From Streptomyces sp. SID8374 (GTDB lineage Bacteria > Actinomycetota > Actinomycetes > Streptomycetales > Streptomycetaceae), in NCBI RefSeq assembly GCF_009865135.1, contig NZ_WWGH01000001.1:2542001-2606000 (forward strand): DNA of 64,000 nt. Direction: 5' to 3'. Below, piece by piece: positions 1 through 9,510 of the stretch (positions are counted from its first letter, which is position 1; every line of letters starts with the position of its first letter). A model generated the notes under the pieces. It made no database searches. It was not told the DNA's origin and saw nothing but the letters and a program-made list of their open reading frames with translations. The translations under genes and the position numbers were made by a program.

Positions 1-617
1 ACGCGCAGAGCCAGTACGACCAGCTGGGCGAGCTGCTGGAGCAGGCGAAGGCGGCCGGGGTCGACGAGTCGCTGGTCCGGGCCCGCTACGAGAGCGACCA
101 CGGGGACCCGGCGGTGGCGGTGGAGCTGCTGCGCGGCCAGTGGAGGAAGCAGCACCGCAGTGCGGCGGTGGCGGACGCGCTGGGGTGGGCGCTGCACCGG
201 GCGGGCACGTCGGAGGAGGGGCTGAAGTACGCCCGGCAGGCGGTGGACACGGGGGTGCGGAACGCCTCGTACGCGTACCACCTGGGCGTGATCGAAGCGC
301 GGCTGGCGCAGTACGGTCCGGCCCGCCGCCACTTGGAGGAGGCGCTCCGCACCAACCCGGCGTTCTCCCCGCTGGACGCGCCGAAGGCCCGGGAGGCGCT
401 GGAGTCACTGGGTGAGCCGCCGTCGGGCGGGCCGGGGGACATGCAGCCGCCGCCCCCGCCACCGGCCCCTGAGCCGAAGCGGGAACCGAAGCCGGAGCCG
501 AAGCGGGAGTCCCCCAAGCCGGAGTCCCCGGCCCCCTCGAAGACGGCCCCGGCCCCGTCGAAGCCGGCCCCGAGCAGCCCCGCGGCGGTGGAGGCCGACG
601 CCTCGAAGTCTCCGTAG
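1..617 (+). CDS. TPR-repeat protein, C-terminal part (5' end outside window)
   Basis: The reading frame is open from base 3 to the TAG at 615-617, so only the C-terminus (about 204 residues) is visible. Residues corresponding to bases 110-400 form helical pairs of tetratricopeptide type, with A-L-G-W-A-L-H-R-A-G and A-R-R-H-L-E-E-A-L spaced as in TPR units. The last 60 residues are a Pro/Glu/Lys/Ser-rich low-complexity tail. TPRs usually mediate protein-protein contacts; no catalytic domain is visible in this fragment. A strong hairpin follows the stop codon. The full function cannot be judged without the upstream part. Confidence 0.8.
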   Translation, partial: AQSQYDQLGELLEQAKAAGVDESLVRARYESDHGDPAVAVELLRGQWRKQHRSAAVADALGWALHRAGTSEEGLKYARQAVDTGVRNASYAYHLGVIEARLAQYGPARRHLEEALRTNPAFSPLDAPKAREALESLGEPPSGGPGDMQPPPPPPAPEPKREPKPEPKRESPKPESPAPSKTAPAPSKPAPSSPAAVEADASKSP

Positions 618-653
618 AACGGCTTCCGACAAAGGAACGGCTGCCGAAAACGG

Positions 654-702
654 CATACGCCACCGCGGTCCGGGGTGCTGCCCCGGTCCGCGGTGGCGTA
701 TG
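654..702. terminator. Bidirectional terminator between TPR gene and hpd
   Basis: Arms at 654-675 and 681-702 are complementary over about 21 bp with one mismatch, separated by a 5-nt loop. The hairpin lies between two convergent genes (TPR protein stop at 617, hpd stop at 712), so it can end transcription from both sides. Confidence 0.8.
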
Positions 703-711
703 TGGGAGGTC

Positions 712-1911
<1,200 letters not shown>

Positions 1912-1979
1912 TCAATGTGTGCAGCCGATTGCCATGATGGCCGGACTATCTGTACAGGGTGACCACCGGAGGCGGGCTC

Positions 1980-2453
1980 ATGGCGATCGATCATCTGGAC
2001 GGCCGGCTCATCGTGCTGCTCGCACGGGAGCCGCGCATCGGCGTCCTCGAAGCATCCCGGCGGCTCGGCGTGGCGCGCGGGACCGTACAGGCGCGGCTGG
2101 ACCGCCTTCAGTCGAATGGCGTCATCCGGGGGTTCGGCCCGGACGTGGACCCGGCGGCGCTCGGCTATCCGGTCACCGCGTTCGCGACGCTGGAGATCAA
2201 GCAGGGCCAAGGCGCCGACGTACGGGCCCATTTGGGCGGCGTACCGGAGGTGCTGGAGCTGCACACCACCACCGGCACCGGCGACATGCTGTGCCGGCTG
2301 GTGGCCCGGTCCAACGCCGATCTCCAGCGGGTGATCGACCGGGTTGTCGGATTTGATGGCATCGTCCGGGCCTCCACGGCGATCGTCATGGAGAACCCGG
2401 TTCCGCTGCGGATCATCCCGCTGGTGGAACAGGCGGCCCAGGACACCGACTGA
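1980..2453 (+). CDS. Lrp/AsnC-family transcriptional regulator
   Basis: The 157-residue protein has an N-terminal winged helix-turn-helix (about 1-55, with LAREPRIGVLEASRRLGVAR and VQARLDRLQSNGVI). A C-terminal RAM ligand-binding domain follows (about 65-150; VLELHTTTGTGDMLCRLVAR). Family members form octamer-type discs and sense amino acids. The ATG at 1980 is preferred over a GTG at 1959 because GGAGG at 1968-1972 sits seven bases before it. Its divergence from hpd suggests control of tyrosine degradation; this is inferred from position only. Confidence 0.93.
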   Translation: MAIDHLDGRLIVLLAREPRIGVLEASRRLGVARGTVQARLDRLQSNGVIRGFGPDVDPAALGYPVTAFATLEIKQGQGADVRAHLGGVPEVLELHTTTGTGDMLCRLVARSNADLQRVIDRVVGFDGIVRASTAIVMENPVPLRIIPLVEQAAQDTD

Positions 2454-2519
2454 GCCAGGGGAATCCGGGCAGGCAGAGATCCGGAAGCCCGAACGCCGAC
2501 CGATCCGAAGGAGCGCCGT

Positions 2520-3167
2520 GTGAGCTTCTGGGAGTATCTGAACACCCGCCACCAGCAGCTCCTCACGGACGCGTTCCAGCACGTCAGCGCGGTCTTCCAG
2601 TGCATGGTCATCGCCACCGTGCTGGGGGTGGTCATCGGGGTGGTGAGCTACCGCAGCGGCTGGGGCGGCTCGCTGGCCATCACCTCCACGGCGACGATCC
2701 TCACCATCCCCTCGCTGGCCGCGATCGGTCTGCTGATCCCGCTGGTCGGGCTGGGTGTCGCGCCGACGGTGATCACGCTGACGCTGTACGGGCTGCTGCC
2801 CATCGTCCGGAACTCCATCGTGGGGCTGCGGGGCGTCGATCCGGCGCTGGTCGACGCGGCGACGGGCATCGGGATGTCGCGGGTGGCCAGGCTCTGCCGG
2901 GTGGAGCTGCCGCTGGCCTGGCCGCCGATCCTGACCGGGATCCGGGTCTCGACCCAGATGCTGATGGGGATCGCCGCCATCGCCGCGTACGCCTCCGGGC
3001 CCGGCCTCGGCAACGAGATCTTCCGGGGCATCGCCTCGCTGGGCAGCGCCAACGCGATCAACCAGGTCCTGGCGGGCACGCTCGGCATCGTCGTCCTCGC
3101 CCTGCTCTTCGACGCCGCGTACGTCCTGCTGGGGCGGCTGACCATCCCGAGGGGGATCCGTGCCTGA
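2520..3167 (+). CDS. Osmoprotectant (glycine betaine/choline-type) ABC transporter permease 1
   Basis: This integral membrane permease has about five or six helices in 215 residues, the size of OpuCB/OpuCD-type subunits. The cytoplasmic coupling loop reads LVDAATGIGMSRVARLCRVE, the EAA-like loop of the OpuC/ProW family. A GTG start at 2520 is preceded by AAGGAG. The 3' end overlaps the ATPase gene by 8 bp, so translation is probably coupled. With the next three genes it forms a complete importer of two permeases, one ATPase and one lipoprotein. The exact substrate (betaine, choline, carnitine or similar) cannot be read from sequence. Confidence 0.93.
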   Translation: MSFWEYLNTRHQQLLTDAFQHVSAVFQCMVIATVLGVVIGVVSYRSGWGGSLAITSTATILTIPSLAAIGLLIPLVGLGVAPTVITLTLYGLLPIVRNSIVGLRGVDPALVDAATGIGMSRVARLCRVELPLAWPPILTGIRVSTQMLMGIAAIAAYASGPGLGNEIFRGIASLGSANAINQVLAGTLGIVVLALLFDAAYVLLGRLTIPRGIRA

Positions 3168-4419
3168 GACCGAGACCGTTCCGGAGAGGGAGAGCACCGC
3201 CACCTCCGGGGCCACCATCCAGCTGGAGAACCTGACCAAGAAGTACCCGGGCAACCCGAACCCGGCCGTCGACAACGTCTCGATGGAGATCAAGGCCGGC
3301 GAGACGGTGATCTTCGTCGGCCCGTCCGGCTGCGGGAAGTCCACCACGCTGAAGATGATCAACCGTCTGATCGAACCCACCTCCGGCCGGATCAGGATCG
3401 GCGACGAGGACGTCACCGACATCGACCCGGTGAAGCTGCGCCGCAAGATCGGGTACGCGATCCAGTCCTCCGGCCTCTTCCCGCACATGACGGTCGCCGA
3501 CAACATCGCGCTGGTCCCGAAGATGGTCGGCTGGTCCAAGTCCCGGGTGAAGGACCGGGTGGAGGAGATGCTGGACCTGGTGGGCCTGGACCCGCGCGAG
3601 TTCCACGGCCGCTATCCGCGCCAGCTCTCCGGCGGGCAGCAGCAGCGCGTGGGCGTGGCACGGGCGCTGGCCGCCGACCCGCCCGTCCTGCTGATGGACG
3701 AGCCGTTCGGGGCGGTCGACCCGATCACCCGCGACCACCTCCAGGACGAGCTGATCCGGCTCCAGCACGAGCTGCACAAGACGATCGTGTTCGTCACCCA
3801 CGACTTCGACGAGGCGATCAAGCTCGGCGACCGGATCGCGGTGCTGCGGGAGCGGTCGCACATCGCGCAGTTCGACACCCCGGAGGCGATCCTCACCAAC
3901 CCGACGGACGACTTCGTCTCCGGTTTCGTCGGGGCGGGCGCGGCCCTCAAGCGGCTCAACCTCACCCGCGTACGGGATGTGGGCATCGCGGACTTCCCGA
4001 CGGTGACGGTCGAGGACCCGCTCCAGACGATCTTCAACAAGCTGCGCAACGGCCCGCACAACGAGCTGCTGATGCTGGACCGCCGCAACCGCCCGTACAA
4101 GTGGCTGCGGCGCGGCGACCTGATGCGGGCGCGCGGTTCGCTGGCGCGGGCCGGGCAGCTGGTGCACGACACGGTGACCCGGGACGCCACGCTGCACGAC
4201 GCGCTGGAGGCGGTGCTGACCGACAGCGGGGGCCGGGTCGCGGTGACCGGGCGGCGCGGCGAGTTCATCGGCGTCGTGGACATGAAGACGCTGATGGACA
4301 ACGTGCAGGAGCTGCTGGAGGCCGACCGGCTGACCGCCATGGAGCACCAGCACGAGCTGGAGGAGCAGCGCGTCCACCAGACGGAGCAGGAGCTGGAGGG
4401 GGGTGGCGGCGGAGTATGA
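3160..4419 (+). CDS. Osmoprotectant ABC transporter ATP-binding protein with CBS domains
   Basis: This 419-residue ATPase powers the betaine-type importer. Walker A is GPSGCGKST (54-62), the signature LSGGQ (156-160) and Walker B VLLMDE (176-181), followed by a switch histidine (VTHDFDEA). The C-terminal third (about 275-400) carries a tandem CBS region. In OpuA/OpuC relatives this region senses ionic strength or cyclic-di-AMP. It begins with GTG inside the preceding permease gene and ends by ATGA overlap with the next permease gene. A Glu-rich, coiled-coil-like tail closes the protein. Confidence 0.95.
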   Translation: MPETETVPERESTATSGATIQLENLTKKYPGNPNPAVDNVSMEIKAGETVIFVGPSGCGKSTTLKMINRLIEPTSGRIRIGDEDVTDIDPVKLRRKIGYAIQSSGLFPHMTVADNIALVPKMVGWSKSRVKDRVEEMLDLVGLDPREFHGRYPRQLSGGQQQRVGVARALAADPPVLLMDEPFGAVDPITRDHLQDELIRLQHELHKTIVFVTHDFDEAIKLGDRIAVLRERSHIAQFDTPEAILTNPTDDFVSGFVGAGAALKRLNLTRVRDVGIADFPTVTVEDPLQTIFNKLRNGPHNELLMLDRRNRPYKWLRRGDLMRARGSLARAGQLVHDTVTRDATLHDALEAVLTDSGGRVAVTGRRGEFIGVVDMKTLMDNVQELLEADRLTAMEHQHELEEQRVHQTEQELEGGGGGV

Positions 4420-5285
4420 GCCCCAGCCACCAGTCCGGCTCCGGCAAGGGCCCGGCCACCCCCACCCGGCCGCCGGGCGAGCACGACGTCAAGGGCCACG
4501 CGTTCCACGACGAGGAGAGCGACCCCTCCCCCGCCCCGGCCGCCCCGGCGCGCCGGATCACCTGGCGGAAACTGGTCGTCCTGCCGGTGGTGCTGACGGT
4601 CATCCTGGTGGTCACGTACGTGTGGATCACCAATATCCACCTGGACTCGATCGCGGAGAACTCGCTCTCCGGCGGCAATGTGCAGCTGCGCTGGTGGCAG
4701 CATGTGCGGCTGACGGCGATCTCCACCTTCTGGGTGCTGATCATCGCGATCCCGCTGGGCATCGCGCTGACCCGGCGGCGGCTGCGGAAGGCGGCCCCGG
4801 CGTTCACGGCGCTGGCCAACATCGGGCAGGCGACCCCGGCGATCGGCCTGCTGGCCCTGCTGGTGATCTGGCTGGGCATCGGGCCGCGTACGGCGATCAT
4901 CGGCATCGTGATCTACGCGGTGCTGCCGGTGCTCTCCAACACGGTGGCGGGCCTGCGGGCGATCGAGCCGAACATGATCGAGGCGGCGCGCGGGATGGGG
5001 ATGTCCGGGCGGGGCGTGCTGCTGAAGGTGGAGCTGCCGCTGGCGGTGCCGCTGATCCTGGCGGGCGTGCGTACGGCCCTGGTCCTGAACGTCGGTACGG
5101 CGACGCTGGCCACGTTCGGCGGGGGCGGCGGGCTCGGCGACCTGATCACCTCGGGGATCCAGACGCAGCGGATGCCGGTGCTGATCATCGGCTCGGTGCT
5201 GACGGTGGTGCTGGCGCTGCTGGTGGACTGGCTGGCCTCGCTGGCCGAACTGGCGCTGACGCCGCGCGGGCTGGAGGAGCGGTGA
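4416..5285 (+). CDS. Osmoprotectant ABC transporter permease 2
   Basis: This second permease of the importer has 289 residues. A charged, Pro-rich cytoplasmic N-terminus of about 50 residues precedes the first helix (LVVLPVVLTVILVVTYVWIT). The conserved loop IEPNMIEAARGMGMSGRGVL matches OpuC-type permeases and resembles permease 1. The ATG overlaps the ATPase stop (ATGA), and the stop overlaps the GTG of the binding-protein gene (GTGA). These overlaps point to one tightly coupled transcript. Confidence 0.94.
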   Translation: MSPSHQSGSGKGPATPTRPPGEHDVKGHAFHDEESDPSPAPAAPARRITWRKLVVLPVVLTVILVVTYVWITNIHLDSIAENSLSGGNVQLRWWQHVRLTAISTFWVLIIAIPLGIALTRRRLRKAAPAFTALANIGQATPAIGLLALLVIWLGIGPRTAIIGIVIYAVLPVLSNTVAGLRAIEPNMIEAARGMGMSGRGVLLKVELPLAVPLILAGVRTALVLNVGTATLATFGGGGGLGDLITSGIQTQRMPVLIIGSVLTVVLALLVDWLASLAELALTPRGLEER

Positions 5286-6262
5286 GGAAGACGACGTACG
5301 GTGTCCGGGTCCTGGCGGCCGCGTCCTTGCTGCTGCTGGTGAGCGGCTGCGGGCTCAAGAGCGGTTCGCCGATGGTGGACGACGTGTCGCCCGGGTCGGT
5401 CGGGCAGGGCGAGCCGCTCAAGGGCGCCACGCTGACGGTGACCTCGAAGAACTTCAGCGAGAACATCATCCTGGGCCAGATGACCGGCCTGGTCTTCAAG
5501 GCGGCCGGGGCGGAGGTGCTGGACCGTACGAACCTGCCGGGCTCCATCAGCGCCCGCGAGGCCATCATCAACGGCGACGCCGACGCCCAGTGGGACTACA
5601 CCGGCACCGGCTGGATCACCTTCCTCGGCCACGCCGACCCCATCGTCGACCCGCAGGAGCAGTACGAGGCGGTCCGCGACGAGGACAAGGGCAACGGGGT
5701 GGTCTGGCTGCCGCCGGCCCCCCTCGACAACACGTACGCCCTGGCCATCAGCAAGAAGAACAACGCCAAGTACAAGCTGAAGACCCTCTCGGACGTGGCG
5801 GCCCTCGCGAAGAAGAACCCGGGCGCGGTGACGATCTGCGTGGAGAACGAGTTCGCCTCCCGGGACGACGGGCTGCCCGGCATGGAGAAGCGGTACGGGA
5901 TGAAGATCCCGGCCGGCAACATCCAGAAGATGGACGCCGGGATCATCTACACGCAGGTCTCCGAGTCCGACTCCTGCCTGCTGGGCGAGGTGTTCACCAC
6001 CGACGGCCGGATCAAGGCGATGGACCTGGACGTACTGGAGGACGACAAGAACTTCTTCCCCAACTACAACGCGTCCCCGGTCGTCCACCTGGCGACCTTC
6101 GAGAAGTACCCGGTGATCGCGGAGCTGCTGGCCCCGCTCGCGAAGAAGCTGACGACCGAGGTGGCGCAGACGCTGAACGCGAAGGTGGACGTGGATGGGG
6201 AGGACCCGCACGAGGTGGCGAAGGAGTGGCTGGTGGCGGAGGGGTTCATCGAGGAGGGGTGA
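5282..6262 (+). CDS. Osmoprotectant-binding lipoprotein (OpuCC/ProX-type)
   Basis: This extracytoplasmic substrate receptor has 326 residues. The signal peptide ends in the lipobox LLVSGC, giving a lipid-anchored Cys at about residue 21. The mature part shows the type-II binding fold of glycine betaine/choline receptors, with TVTSKNFSENIILGQM, NLPGSISAREAIINGDAD and DYTGTGW. Aromatic residues such as those in DAQWDYTGTGW usually form the cation-binding box; which ones do so here is not tested. It starts with GTG overlapping the permease stop and is the last gene of the operon. A hairpin follows at 6317. Confidence 0.93.
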   Translation: MRKTTYGVRVLAAASLLLLVSGCGLKSGSPMVDDVSPGSVGQGEPLKGATLTVTSKNFSENIILGQMTGLVFKAAGAEVLDRTNLPGSISAREAIINGDADAQWDYTGTGWITFLGHADPIVDPQEQYEAVRDEDKGNGVVWLPPAPLDNTYALAISKKNNAKYKLKTLSDVAALAKKNPGAVTICVENEFASRDDGLPGMEKRYGMKIPAGNIQKMDAGIIYTQVSESDSCLLGEVFTTDGRIKAMDLDVLEDDKNFFPNYNASPVVHLATFEKYPVIAELLAPLAKKLTTEVAQTLNAKVDVDGEDPHEVAKEWLVAEGFIEEG

Positions 6263-6316
6263 CGGGAGCGGGGGAGGTCTCGGGGAGGCTTCAGGGAGGT
6301 CCTGGCGAGTTCCCCG

Positions 6317-6338
6317 GCGAGTTCCCGGGCGAACTCGC
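6317..6338 (+). terminator. Hairpin after osmoprotectant operon
   Basis: GCGAGTTC at 6317-6324 pairs with GAACTCGC at 6331-6338 across a 6-nt loop, 55 nt after the last operon gene. No T-run follows, as is common in Streptomyces terminators. Confidence 0.5.
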
Positions 6339-6358
6339 GGCGAGTTACAAAGAGTGCG

Positions 6359-6392
6359 TTGCAAAGAACCCCTTGCAAAGATTGCTTTGCAA
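6359..6392 (+). promoter_or_regulatory. TTGCAAAG operator (three half-sites) upstream of ArsR-type regulator
   Basis: TTGCAAAG at 6373-6380 faces CTTTGCAA at 6385-6392 as a perfect inverted repeat with a 4-nt spacer. A third copy, TTGCAAAG, lies at 6359-6366 in direct orientation, 14 bp (about 1.3 turns) upstream. The A/T-rich block stands out from its GC-rich surroundings and ends 15 bp before the regulator's ATG. This is the geometry expected for autoregulation by the winged-helix protein encoded next. Confidence 0.65.
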
Positions 6393-6407
6393 GTCTACGG
6401 TCGACCC

Positions 6408-7016
6408 ATGACGGAGAACGAGACCGGCCGGCGCACCCCCGTCGGCAAGCACAACATGCACAACGTCGACGCCCGTACGCTGCGCACCCTCGCGCACCCC
6501 CTGCGGATCCGGCTGCTCAACGCCCTGCGGGAGTTCGGCCCCGCCACCGCCTCCGGGCTCGGCGAGCGGCTGGGCGAGTCCAGTGGCGCGACCAGCTACC
6601 ACCTGCGCCAGCTCGCGGATGCCGAACTGGTCGAGGACGCCCCGGAGTTGGGCAAGGGCCGCGAGCGGTGGTGGCGGGCGGTGCACGAGGGGTCGACGTT
6701 CGAGAGCGCGGACTTCCTCTCGCACGCCGACCCGGAGGTACGCGGGGCGATCGACGTCGTCATGCACGAGGTGGCCACCACCCACGCCCAGGAGCTGAAC
6801 ACCTGGCTCGGCACGATGGGCGAGTGGCCGGAGGAGTGGCGGCGGAGCTCGGACATGAGCGACTTCAAGCTGCGCCTCACCCCTGAACTGGCCCGGGAGC
6901 TGTCCGAGAAGCTCCACGAGGTCGTGGAGAGCTTCCGGGACCGCGTCCCGGAGGGCACCGAGGGCTCGGCGGTCGTACGGACCCACCTGCACACCTTCCC
7001 CCGCCCCTCCGAATGA
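6408..7016 (+). CDS. ArsR-like winged-helix transcriptional regulator
   Basis: The 202-residue protein has an ArsR/HTH_20-type domain at about 15-90: DARTLRTLAHPLRIRLLNAL, then ATSYHLRQLADAELVED as recognition helix. No metal-binding Cys cluster is visible, so the inducer is not obviously a metal. The remaining helical C-terminal region (about 100-200) resembles multidrug-linked ArsR relatives. It heads a three-gene run with a small protein and an MFS exporter. The likely job is to repress the exporter through the TTGCAAAG sites immediately upstream. Confidence 0.92.
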   Translation: MTENETGRRTPVGKHNMHNVDARTLRTLAHPLRIRLLNALREFGPATASGLGERLGESSGATSYHLRQLADAELVEDAPELGKGRERWWRAVHEGSTFESADFLSHADPEVRGAIDVVMHEVATTHAQELNTWLGTMGEWPEEWRRSSDMSDFKLRLTPELARELSEKLHEVVESFRDRVPEGTEGSAVVRTHLHTFPRPSE

Positions 7017-7057
7017 TCAGCGCGCCCCAACAGCCGACGGCCCGAAGGGAATTACTC

Positions 7058-7258
7058 ATGCACGCCGACACGCACGCCGACATCCACCTCGCCCTGCACG
7101 CCGACCGGTCCGCCGAACTCCTGCGCGAGGCCTCGGAGTTCCGCCTCCCCCGGGCCCACCTGCGCACCCGGATCGGCTGGACGATGGTCGAGGTGGGCCT
7201 CCGGCTGGCCCGGAGCGGGCCGACCGCGACCGGCGGCCACGCGTTCCGTACCGCCTAG
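7058..7258 (+). CDS. Small conserved-looking protein, 66 aa
   Basis: No recognised family. The protein is 66 residues, with a His/Asp/Ala-rich start (MHADTHADIHLALHADRSAE) and a basic C-terminal half containing an amphipathic stretch (IGWTMVEVGLRLARSG). A GAAGGGA site eight bases before the ATG and its place between the regulator (41 bp gap) and the exporter (45 bp gap) support a real gene in the operon. The function is unknown; it may accompany the exporter. Confidence 0.65.
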   Translation: MHADTHADIHLALHADRSAELLREASEFRLPRAHLRTRIGWTMVEVGLRLARSGPTATGGHAFRTA

Positions 7259-7303
7259 CAGTCCGTACCGCCTGGCAAACGGCCTCCGGGGGGAAGCACG
7301 GCC

Positions 7304-8671
7304 ATGCACCACCGCCACCGTCACCGCACACCGCTCGCCGCCACGCTCGCGGCCAACTCCATCTCCACCGCCGGGACTTCGCTCACCCTGATCGGCGTGC
7401 CCTGGTTCGTCCTGGAGACCACCGGGAGCGCGGGCCGGGCGGGCGTCGTCGCCTTCTGTGCCACCCTGCCGATCGTCCTCGCCGCACTGATCGGCGGGCC
7501 GTTCATCGACCGGATCGGCCGCCGCCGGGTCGCCGTCGCCTCGGACGCGGTGTGCGGCCTCGCCATCGCAGCGATCCCGCTGCTGCACCACGTGGGCGCC
7601 CTCGAATTCTGGATGCTCTGCGCGCTGATGGCGCTGAACGGGTTCGCCCACACCCCGGGCAACACCGCCCGGTACGTCCTGATCCCCGACCTCGCCGAGC
7701 ACGCGGGCACCACACTCCCCCGCGCCGCCAGCCTCTTCGACGCGGTCTCGCGCGGGGCCAGGATGGTCGGCGCGGCGCTGGCCGGGGTGCTCATCGCCTT
7801 CGCCGGCTCGGAGACCGTACTCCTGCTGGACGCGGGGACGTTCGGGCTCTCCGCCCTGCTGATCGCCGTCGGGGTACGGGGGGTGGGCCCGGCCGAGCCG
7901 CGCACGGCGCAGGCGCCCGTCTCGCTGCGTACGTACGGCACCGAACTCCGCGAAGGCTACGGCCACTTGCTGGGCAACCGGCTGCTGCTGTCGGTCGTGG
8001 TGATGGTGATGTTCATGAACGGCACCGACCAGGGCTGGAACGCCGTCCTGCTCCCCGTGCACGCCGAGGCCGAGCTGGGCGGGGCGAAGGCCATCGGGCT
8101 GCTCACCGCGCTGTTCGGGGCGGGCGGGCTGGCGGGGGCGCTGCTGTACGGGGCGGTGGGGCACCGCTTCTCACGGCGGGCGGTGTTCACGGTGTGCGTG
8201 ATCCTGTGCGGCGCCCCCCGGTTCCTGGTCGCCGGGGTGACCGGGACGGTGCTGCCGCTGGCGGTGACCATGCTGCTGGGCGGGATCGCGGGCGGGGTGC
8301 TGAACCCGATCCTGACGACGGTGATCTACGAGCGGGTCCCGGACCGGCTGCGCAGCCGGGTCTCGGGGGCGCTGACCGCCGGGTGCGAGTTCGCGATGCC
8401 GCTGGGCGGCCTGGCGGCCGGGCTGCTGGTGGAGGGCGCGGGCTCCTCGGGGGCGCTGCTGGCGATGGGCGCGGTGTACTTCCTGGCGACGCTGAGCCCG
8501 CTGGTGTTCCCGTCGTGGCGGACGATGGAGGGGCCTGCGGTGGAGGGGCCGGCGGCGGACGAAGCGACGCGGGAGGAGGGCTCCGTACCGGCGGAGGCAG
8601 CGGTCCAGGAGCCCGGCCCGCCGCCGGAGGTCAGCAGCTCGGCACCTTCCCGCCCTGCTCCAGCGCCTTGA
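7304..8671 (+). CDS. MFS drug-type exporter
   Basis: This 455-residue, about 12-helix major facilitator protein is probably a proton-driven efflux pump in the cytoplasmic membrane. The loop GGPFIDRIGRRRVAVASD between helices 2 and 3 is the MFS signature A. A His/Arg-rich start (MHHRHRHR) and a Pro/Glu-rich 50-residue tail flank the transmembrane part. The ATG follows GGGGGAAG. Expression is probably controlled by the ArsR-like gene upstream. The last 41 bp overlap the convergent protease gene; the substrate is unknown. Confidence 0.9.
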   Translation: MHHRHRHRTPLAATLAANSISTAGTSLTLIGVPWFVLETTGSAGRAGVVAFCATLPIVLAALIGGPFIDRIGRRRVAVASDAVCGLAIAAIPLLHHVGALEFWMLCALMALNGFAHTPGNTARYVLIPDLAEHAGTTLPRAASLFDAVSRGARMVGAALAGVLIAFAGSETVLLLDAGTFGLSALLIAVGVRGVGPAEPRTAQAPVSLRTYGTELREGYGHLLGNRLLLSVVVMVMFMNGTDQGWNAVLLPVHAEAELGGAKAIGLLTALFGAGGLAGALLYGAVGHRFSRRAVFTVCVILCGAPRFLVAGVTGTVLPLAVTMLLGGIAGGVLNPILTTVIYERVPDRLRSRVSGALTAGCEFAMPLGGLAAGLLVEGAGSSGALLAMGAVYFLATLSPLVFPSWRTMEGPAVEGPAADEATREEGSVPAEAAVQEPGPPPEVSSSAPSRPAPAP

Positions 8672-9419
8672 GCGCGTCCACCGCGCCGCCGAGTGTGGTG
8701 ACGGGGATCAGCCGCAGCCCGTCGGGCCGCTCGGCCTCCGCCTCGCGGCACTCGGCCTTGGGGACGAGGAAGACGGTGGCCCCGTCGCGGTGGGCGGCCT
8801 GGGTCTTCATGGAGACCCCGCCGACCGCGCCGACCTTGCCGTCCGCGCTGATCGTTCCCGTACCGGCGATGACGCGGCCGCCGGTGAGGCCGCCGCCCTT
8901 GCCGTCGCCGTCGAGTTTGTCGATGATGCCGAGCGAGAGGAACAGCCCGGCGCTGGGCCCGCCGATGTCGCCGAGGTCCACGGTGACCCGGATGGAGCCG
9001 GGCTCGCGCTTCAGCTGGTTGAGGGCCGCGTCGACGGCGACGTTCTGGGACTCCTTCATGTCGTTCAGGTTGTGCTTCTCGATCTCCTGCTCGGAGCCGC
9101 CCGTCGGGTAGACGGAGTCCCGGGGCATGACCGCCCGGTCCGTACGGAACCAGCCGTCCACCACATCGCCGATCCGGACGTCCGCCTTGGGCCCGGTGGC
9201 GACGATCGTGGTCATCCGCAGCTGCCCGTCGGTGGGCCGGGTCTCCGCGCCGGTGATGGTGATCACCGGCTTGCCGCGGTCCTTGCCGAGCACGTCCGCC
9301 GTCACCCCGGGCTGCGCCAGGGTGAACGGCAGCGGCGCGAGGGCCGCCGTACCGAACAGGGCGAGGACGGGCAGCGCGCAGAGGGCGAGCGCGCGGGGGC
9401 GCGAGAGACGAGTGAGCAC
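8631..9419 (-). CDS. Membrane-anchored Lon (S16) domain protease
   Basis: The 262-residue protein has one N-terminal hydrophobic segment (ALALCALPVLALFGTAALA) and a C-terminal Lon proteolytic domain. The catalytic Ser156 lies in DIGGPSAGLF and the Lys205 partner in GGVSMKTQAAHR, aligning with the Ser-Lys dyad of Lon. Unlike Bacillus YlbL it is short and shows no obvious PDZ domain between anchor and protease. The orientation predicts an extracytoplasmic protease. It lies convergent with, and overlapping, the MFS gene. Confidence 0.88.
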   Translation of the reverse strand: MLTRLSRPRALALCALPVLALFGTAALAPLPFTLAQPGVTADVLGKDRGKPVITITGAETRPTDGQLRMTTIVATGPKADVRIGDVVDGWFRTDRAVMPRDSVYPTGGSEQEIEKHNLNDMKESQNVAVDAALNQLKREPGSIRVTVDLGDIGGPSAGLFLSLGIIDKLDGDGKGGGLTGGRVIAGTGTISADGKVGAVGGVSMKTQAAHRDGATVFLVPKAECREAEAERPDGLRLIPVTTLGGAVDALKALEQGGKVPSC

Positions 9420-9465
9420 CCGTCCAATCTAACCGCCGCGCGGAAGCGGGCACGCGCCAGGCGTA

Positions 9466-9495
9466 CGCCCCCGCCGTGCCACGGCCGCGGGGGCG
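9466..9495 (-). terminator. Terminator of IclR gene
   Basis: CGCCCCCGC at 9466-9474 pairs with GCGGGGGCG at 9487-9495. An inner CGTG/CACG pairing gives a near-continuous stem. It lies just after the IclR stop. Confidence 0.6.
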
Positions 9496-9510
9496 CCGAC
9501 GCGCGAGGCG

